Part shown: positions 10,617 to 13,399 of the stretch, piece by piece | Position numbering within the stretch: position 1 is the stretch's first letter | Layout: the number at the start of each line of letters is the position of its first letter | Source of the DNA: Methanosarcina sp. UBA293 | GTDB lineage: Archaea; Halobacteriota; Methanosarcinia; Methanosarcinales; Methanosarcinaceae | Length of the DNA stretch: 13,399 nucleotides | Direction: 5' to 3' | NCBI GenBank assembly: GCA_002499445.1 | Contig: DALS01000037.1 | Location: 1 to 13,399 of the forward strand | The notes under the pieces: model-generated | Databases searched by the model: none | Told to the model about the DNA's origin: nothing | The model's input: the letters and a program-made list of their open reading frames with translations, nothing else | Program-made: the position numbers and the translations under genes

Positions 10617-13139
10617 TTAAACCTTTATTTCATCTCCATTTAACACGGCTTCTTCACTTACTCTTACTTCTTTAGTTGTATCCCCATAACTCAATATATA
10701 GGGGCCTGTAGGTGCGGTATCAAACTGGGTCTCGCCTGCAATCGGACCGTCTGTCGAATAGGGCACTGTAAATTCATACCTGCCCTGAGAGTCCGCAGTT
10801 GTTGATTGCGTATATTCAAAGGTCCTTCCCTGACCTGTAAGGATTGTCGTGTTTATTTTAACGGTCTCATTGGAGGAAGCCGTGCCAGTTATTTTTGCAC
10901 CTTTAACATATTCGAAGACTTTTACATAACCCGTGTTCACTTCTGGGATACTGTCTCCATAAAGGAGATTATAGACCTGCTTGTATCCAATTTCCTGGGT
11001 CTGATATGCCCAGGTTTCGTGGACCAGGCGGTATTGCTTAAGGCCATTTCCATCCAGAATATGCAGCCTTGATTCCATAGAATTGAAGTATCGGGTCGAA
11101 GGTATGACTTGATACCCGTTACCTGTCCAGTAGGACTGATAATATCCTTCAGTATCAAGAGTCCATGCAGGCATTGCCCCGAATATGTCTGTAGCCATCC
11201 TCGTATCGGATACGATGTAACGTGAGCCTACTTTACCAGGTCTCGGGTCTATGGCATCAAGTACTGCATTTGCTTCTTCTTCAGATTGGGCTGTGAAAAA
11301 GGTTGCAGCTCCTGGCCGGTTTTCTTCATCAAGGCTTACACTGCGCCCTCCGATTCCAGCCTGAAAGGGATTTGAGTTGGGCATTCTGTACCCGATTGTT
11401 TCGATATAGTGTCCGTAGTCCCACCAGGACATAACACCATAGGCTGTATCAGGATATTCGAAAAGTTCCCCACTCTTAGGGGCTTCATAAATGGCGTTGT
11501 AATTCATGCCAGGGTCAGGAGTATAGAGTCTTAGCCACAGACAGGTTTCCATCCAGGGCTCATTTGGATCATTTGAACCAGTTGACTGCGCCATTGCAGC
11601 CCCATATACCGGAAGAATAAGGATAATGACTATAGACAAGACAGCAATTACCTGCTCTATTCTAACGAATTTCAAGAAGCTAAGAAAATCTGCAGGTGAT
11701 TTTATAGTACTTTTGAACTTCTGATCAAGTTCACTCCACTTCACTTTGTCAAGTAGCAGGCCTCCAAGGTAGGCACTGAGAACTGCAACATTTATGGAAT
11801 AATAATATGCAAACCTGTTCTGACCATAAATCGCAAAGAGAATCAAAACGCTCCAGACAAGAACTAAGACATCTTGAGGTTTTGGTTTTCTGAACAGATT
11901 TACAGCCAGAATAAATATTCCAACCAAAGAAGCGAAGAACCCAGTAACAGTGAAATTTGAAAAAGCTTTTTTCAGGGTAAAGACGTCCCCCTGATAAAAC
12001 ATAGAAGAAACTTCACCAATTGTGGCTGGTCCACCTGTATGAACCCCAAACACAGTACTTGGTGCATGTATAATTAGGGAATAGAAAGATGGGGATGCGA
12101 TTTTAGCAAATATAAGTCCTAGAATCCCAGTTCCAAAGATTAGAAGAGGGTAATAATATGTTTTTATTTGCTTTCTTTTGAATTCCCTCTCAATTAAACT
12201 CAAAGCTGCAAACCCTGCCATTGCTCCAAGGGCAGTGACGACATGGAACCACGAGTAATAGTAGAGTGAAAAACCCATATCAGGATGGACAAAAGGAAGA
12301 ATAAGTACTGCACTTACTAAACAAGTGATTATGCCTGTAAACCCAAGATAATCACTCGACTCATCCCGGAAGTTGTCAAAGATATACTGAAATATTGCGT
12401 AAACAAGAGCGATTAATAAGAAAAGAGAGCCTCCTGTCCAGCAAAGCTGGTAGGCTGAATACATAACACCAGCAAGAACCGAGTATAGGAAAGGCTCTTT
12501 CAAGACACTAAAGTTTTTATTGAACACATCCTCAAAACGCAGCTTTTTTTCCTTTGCCGAGATAAGTGAAAGCATGAAAAACATTATGAAGAAAGTACTG
12601 AATAACGACTCGGCAACATGATGGTCTGTAAAGCCAATCATTGAACGGGATAGAAACTGTCCTGGAGCAAATGCAATCAAAATGGCAGCCAGAACACCGG
12701 TTTTATGCCCACCAAGGTATTTTCCTATGTAGTAAACAGGAATAACAGTGAGAGCTCCAAGTACTGCAGGAAAATAAGCGCCTATAGTATTAACTAGCTC
12801 AGGGCTTGGATCTCCCATCCCAAGAACCAGAGAGGTAAGTGCCATCATCTGGTCAAATAATGGACCAAAATGGATGTAGCTCCCGTGAGGGTAGTTGGTC
12901 ATAGGATTGAAGAACATCCTGTTAGGGTAGTTTTCAAGCAGGACGTTTAAAGTACGCATATGATACCAGGCATCATTGGTTGCAAACTTTACAAATCCAT
13001 AAGGTGAAAATACCGTGTCTGAAGGGAGTGTTCTGACCCATAGAGATACAAAACCAATTATCGCAACTGTCAGAGTATAAGGCCAGCTGGATTTTATTTT
13101 ATCTTTGAATGATGATACAGGATGATCCTGAGAACTCAT
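10617..13139 (-). CDS. aglB: AglB oligosaccharyltransferase (STT3 family)
   Basis: The 840-residue membrane protein transfers lipid-linked glycans to Asn in N-x-S/T sequons of exported proteins. N55-D56-A57-W58-Y59-H60 is the first DxD-type motif. T171-D172-H173-H174 is the second metal site. T373-I374-G375-E376 is the TIxE motif of the external loop, and W572-W573-D574-Y575-G576 is the sequon-reading WWDYG motif. About a dozen membrane helices occupy residues 20-520, and the soluble catalytic/peripheral part follows on the cell exterior. Residues 750-840 look like a beta-sandwich extension (KITGTASSNETVKINTTI, then YEFTVPYS). AAAGGGAT lies about 6 nt before the ATG. Length and motifs are typical of methanosarcinal AglB. 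The only downstream gene in the same direction is aksE, after a gap of about 230 bp containing repeats. Confidence 0.93.
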   Translation of the reverse strand: MSSQDHPVSSFKDKIKSSWPYTLTVAIIGFVSLWVRTLPSDTVFSPYGFVKFATNDAWYHMRTLNVLLENYPNRMFFNPMTNYPHGSYIHFGPLFDQMMALTSLVLGMGDPSPELVNTIGAYFPAVLGALTVIPVYYIGKYLGGHKTGVLAAILIAFAPGQFLSRSMIGFTDHHVAESLFSTFFIMFFMLSLISAKEKKLRFEDVFNKNFSVLKEPFLYSVLAGVMYSAYQLCWTGGSLFLLIALVYAIFQYIFDNFRDESSDYLGFTGIITCLVSAVLILPFVHPDMGFSLYYYSWFHVVTALGAMAGFAALSLIEREFKRKQIKTYYYPLLIFGTGILGLIFAKIASPSFYSLIIHAPSTVFGVHTGGPATIGEVSSMFYQGDVFTLKKAFSNFTVTGFFASLVGIFILAVNLFRKPKPQDVLVLVWSVLILFAIYGQNRFAYYYSINVAVLSAYLGGLLLDKVKWSELDQKFKSTIKSPADFLSFLKFVRIEQVIAVLSIVIILILPVYGAAMAQSTGSNDPNEPWMETCLWLRLYTPDPGMNYNAIYEAPKSGELFEYPDTAYGVMSWWDYGHYIETIGYRMPNSNPFQAGIGGRSVSLDEENRPGAATFFTAQSEEEANAVLDAIDPRPGKVGSRYIVSDTRMATDIFGAMPAWTLDTEGYYQSYWTGNGYQVIPSTRYFNSMESRLHILDGNGLKQYRLVHETWAYQTQEIGYKQVYNLLYGDSIPEVNTGYVKVFEYVKGAKITGTASSNETVKINTTILTGQGRTFEYTQSTTADSQGRYEFTVPYSTDGPIAGETQFDTAPTGPYILSYGDTTKEVRVSEEAVLNGDEIKV

Positions 13140-13360
13140 AATAATCCCTTTAAGATGTAATTTTTTGCAATTAAATATGTGAGGGAGAAGAAAATCGAAT
13201 AGATAGTATTATCCGACATAACAATTCAGTATGATTATTTATAATCTTATTCCATTTGTGTTCAGATTTAATGAGAAGCCCTAATACATGTGAAAAACAA
13301 CTTTATTAATAGTATATAAAGGAATATGTAACTGGTGAATATATAAAGAGATATAAAAAT
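13140..13360. other. Intergenic DNA upstream of aglB
   Basis: AT-rich DNA without ORFs. On the minus strand CATATTTAATTG (about 13170-13181) may be the aglB TATA box. On the plus strand AGTATATAAAGG, GAATATATAAAGA and GATATAAAAAT (13310-13360) are TATA-like runs next to the IS end and could drive rightward transcription. Confidence 0.4.
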
Positions 13361-13399
13361 GGCTCTGTAGAAATCCTCTATATTCTGTTATTACCCAAA
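13361..13399. mobile_element. End of an insertion sequence extending beyond the window
   Basis: GGCTCTGTAGAAATCCT (13361-13377) is the inverted copy of bases 4-20. Its orientation places the IS body to the right. The next bases (CTATATTCTG) differ from those at the left element, so the two visible ends are probably opposite ends of the same or related elements. Confidence 0.6.

Noticed and set aside
10937..11158. ORFs within aglB in other frames
   Set aside because: They overlap a gene with all the STT3 motifs in place; no separate evidence supports them.

Overview
The window looks like a chromosomal stretch from a Methanosarcina-type methanogenic archaeon. Supporting signs are Shine-Dalgarno sites of the GGAGGTGAT type combined with archaeal TATA boxes, an AglB oligosaccharyltransferase, an archaeoflavoprotein, an Isf-type iron-sulfur flavoprotein, coenzyme B (2-oxosuberate) pathway enzymes, and long AT-rich intergenic DNA. 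Both window edges carry the same 17-bp sequence in inverted orientation (4-20 and 13361-13377). It looks like the terminal repeat of insertion sequences whose bodies lie just outside, so about 13.3 kb of host DNA sits between two IS ends.

Left part (1-2556): a non-coding stretch of about 1 kb with tandem repeats, a strong TATA box at 521, a run of RNA-like hairpins at 600-812, and two matching operator-like palindromes flanking a long inverted repeat. It leads into a secreted beta-helix protein (1042-1938). A further 600 bp without a gene follows.

Centre-left, plus strand (2557-4613): a probable redox-stress cluster of an Isf-like 4Fe-4S flavoprotein, archaeoflavoprotein AfpA (best start TTG at 3377), and a ferritin-like diiron protein whose last residues appear lost to a one-base frameshift. 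Next come two tiny paralogous genes encoding 37 and 42 residues (4756-4869 and 5230-5358), easily missed by ORF calling. Both begin with an acidic, tyrosine-rich helix and share an RNQT motif. A long inverted repeat and a duplicated promoter lie between them. A broken cyclase-family gene (5528-5801, minus) ends this half.

Right part, minus strand (5980-13139), in transcription order: aglB, an aconitase-type small subunit with the YLRT loop typical of methanogen homoaconitase (aksE), an unrecognised cysteine-containing protein of about 292 residues, a small single-pass membrane protein, the manganese exporter mntP, and a decarboxylating dehydrogenase most like homoisocitrate dehydrogenase (aksF). 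aksE and aksF would act in chain elongation of 2-oxoacids toward coenzyme B; aglB N-glycosylates surface proteins, possibly including the beta-helix protein.

An unexpected recurring feature is short tandem direct repeats (14-21 bp units) in the intergenic DNA. In three genes (aksF, mntP, aksE) the repeat block begins on the stop codon itself. Others lie upstream of mntP, upstream of the cysteine-containing gene, and downstream of aglB.
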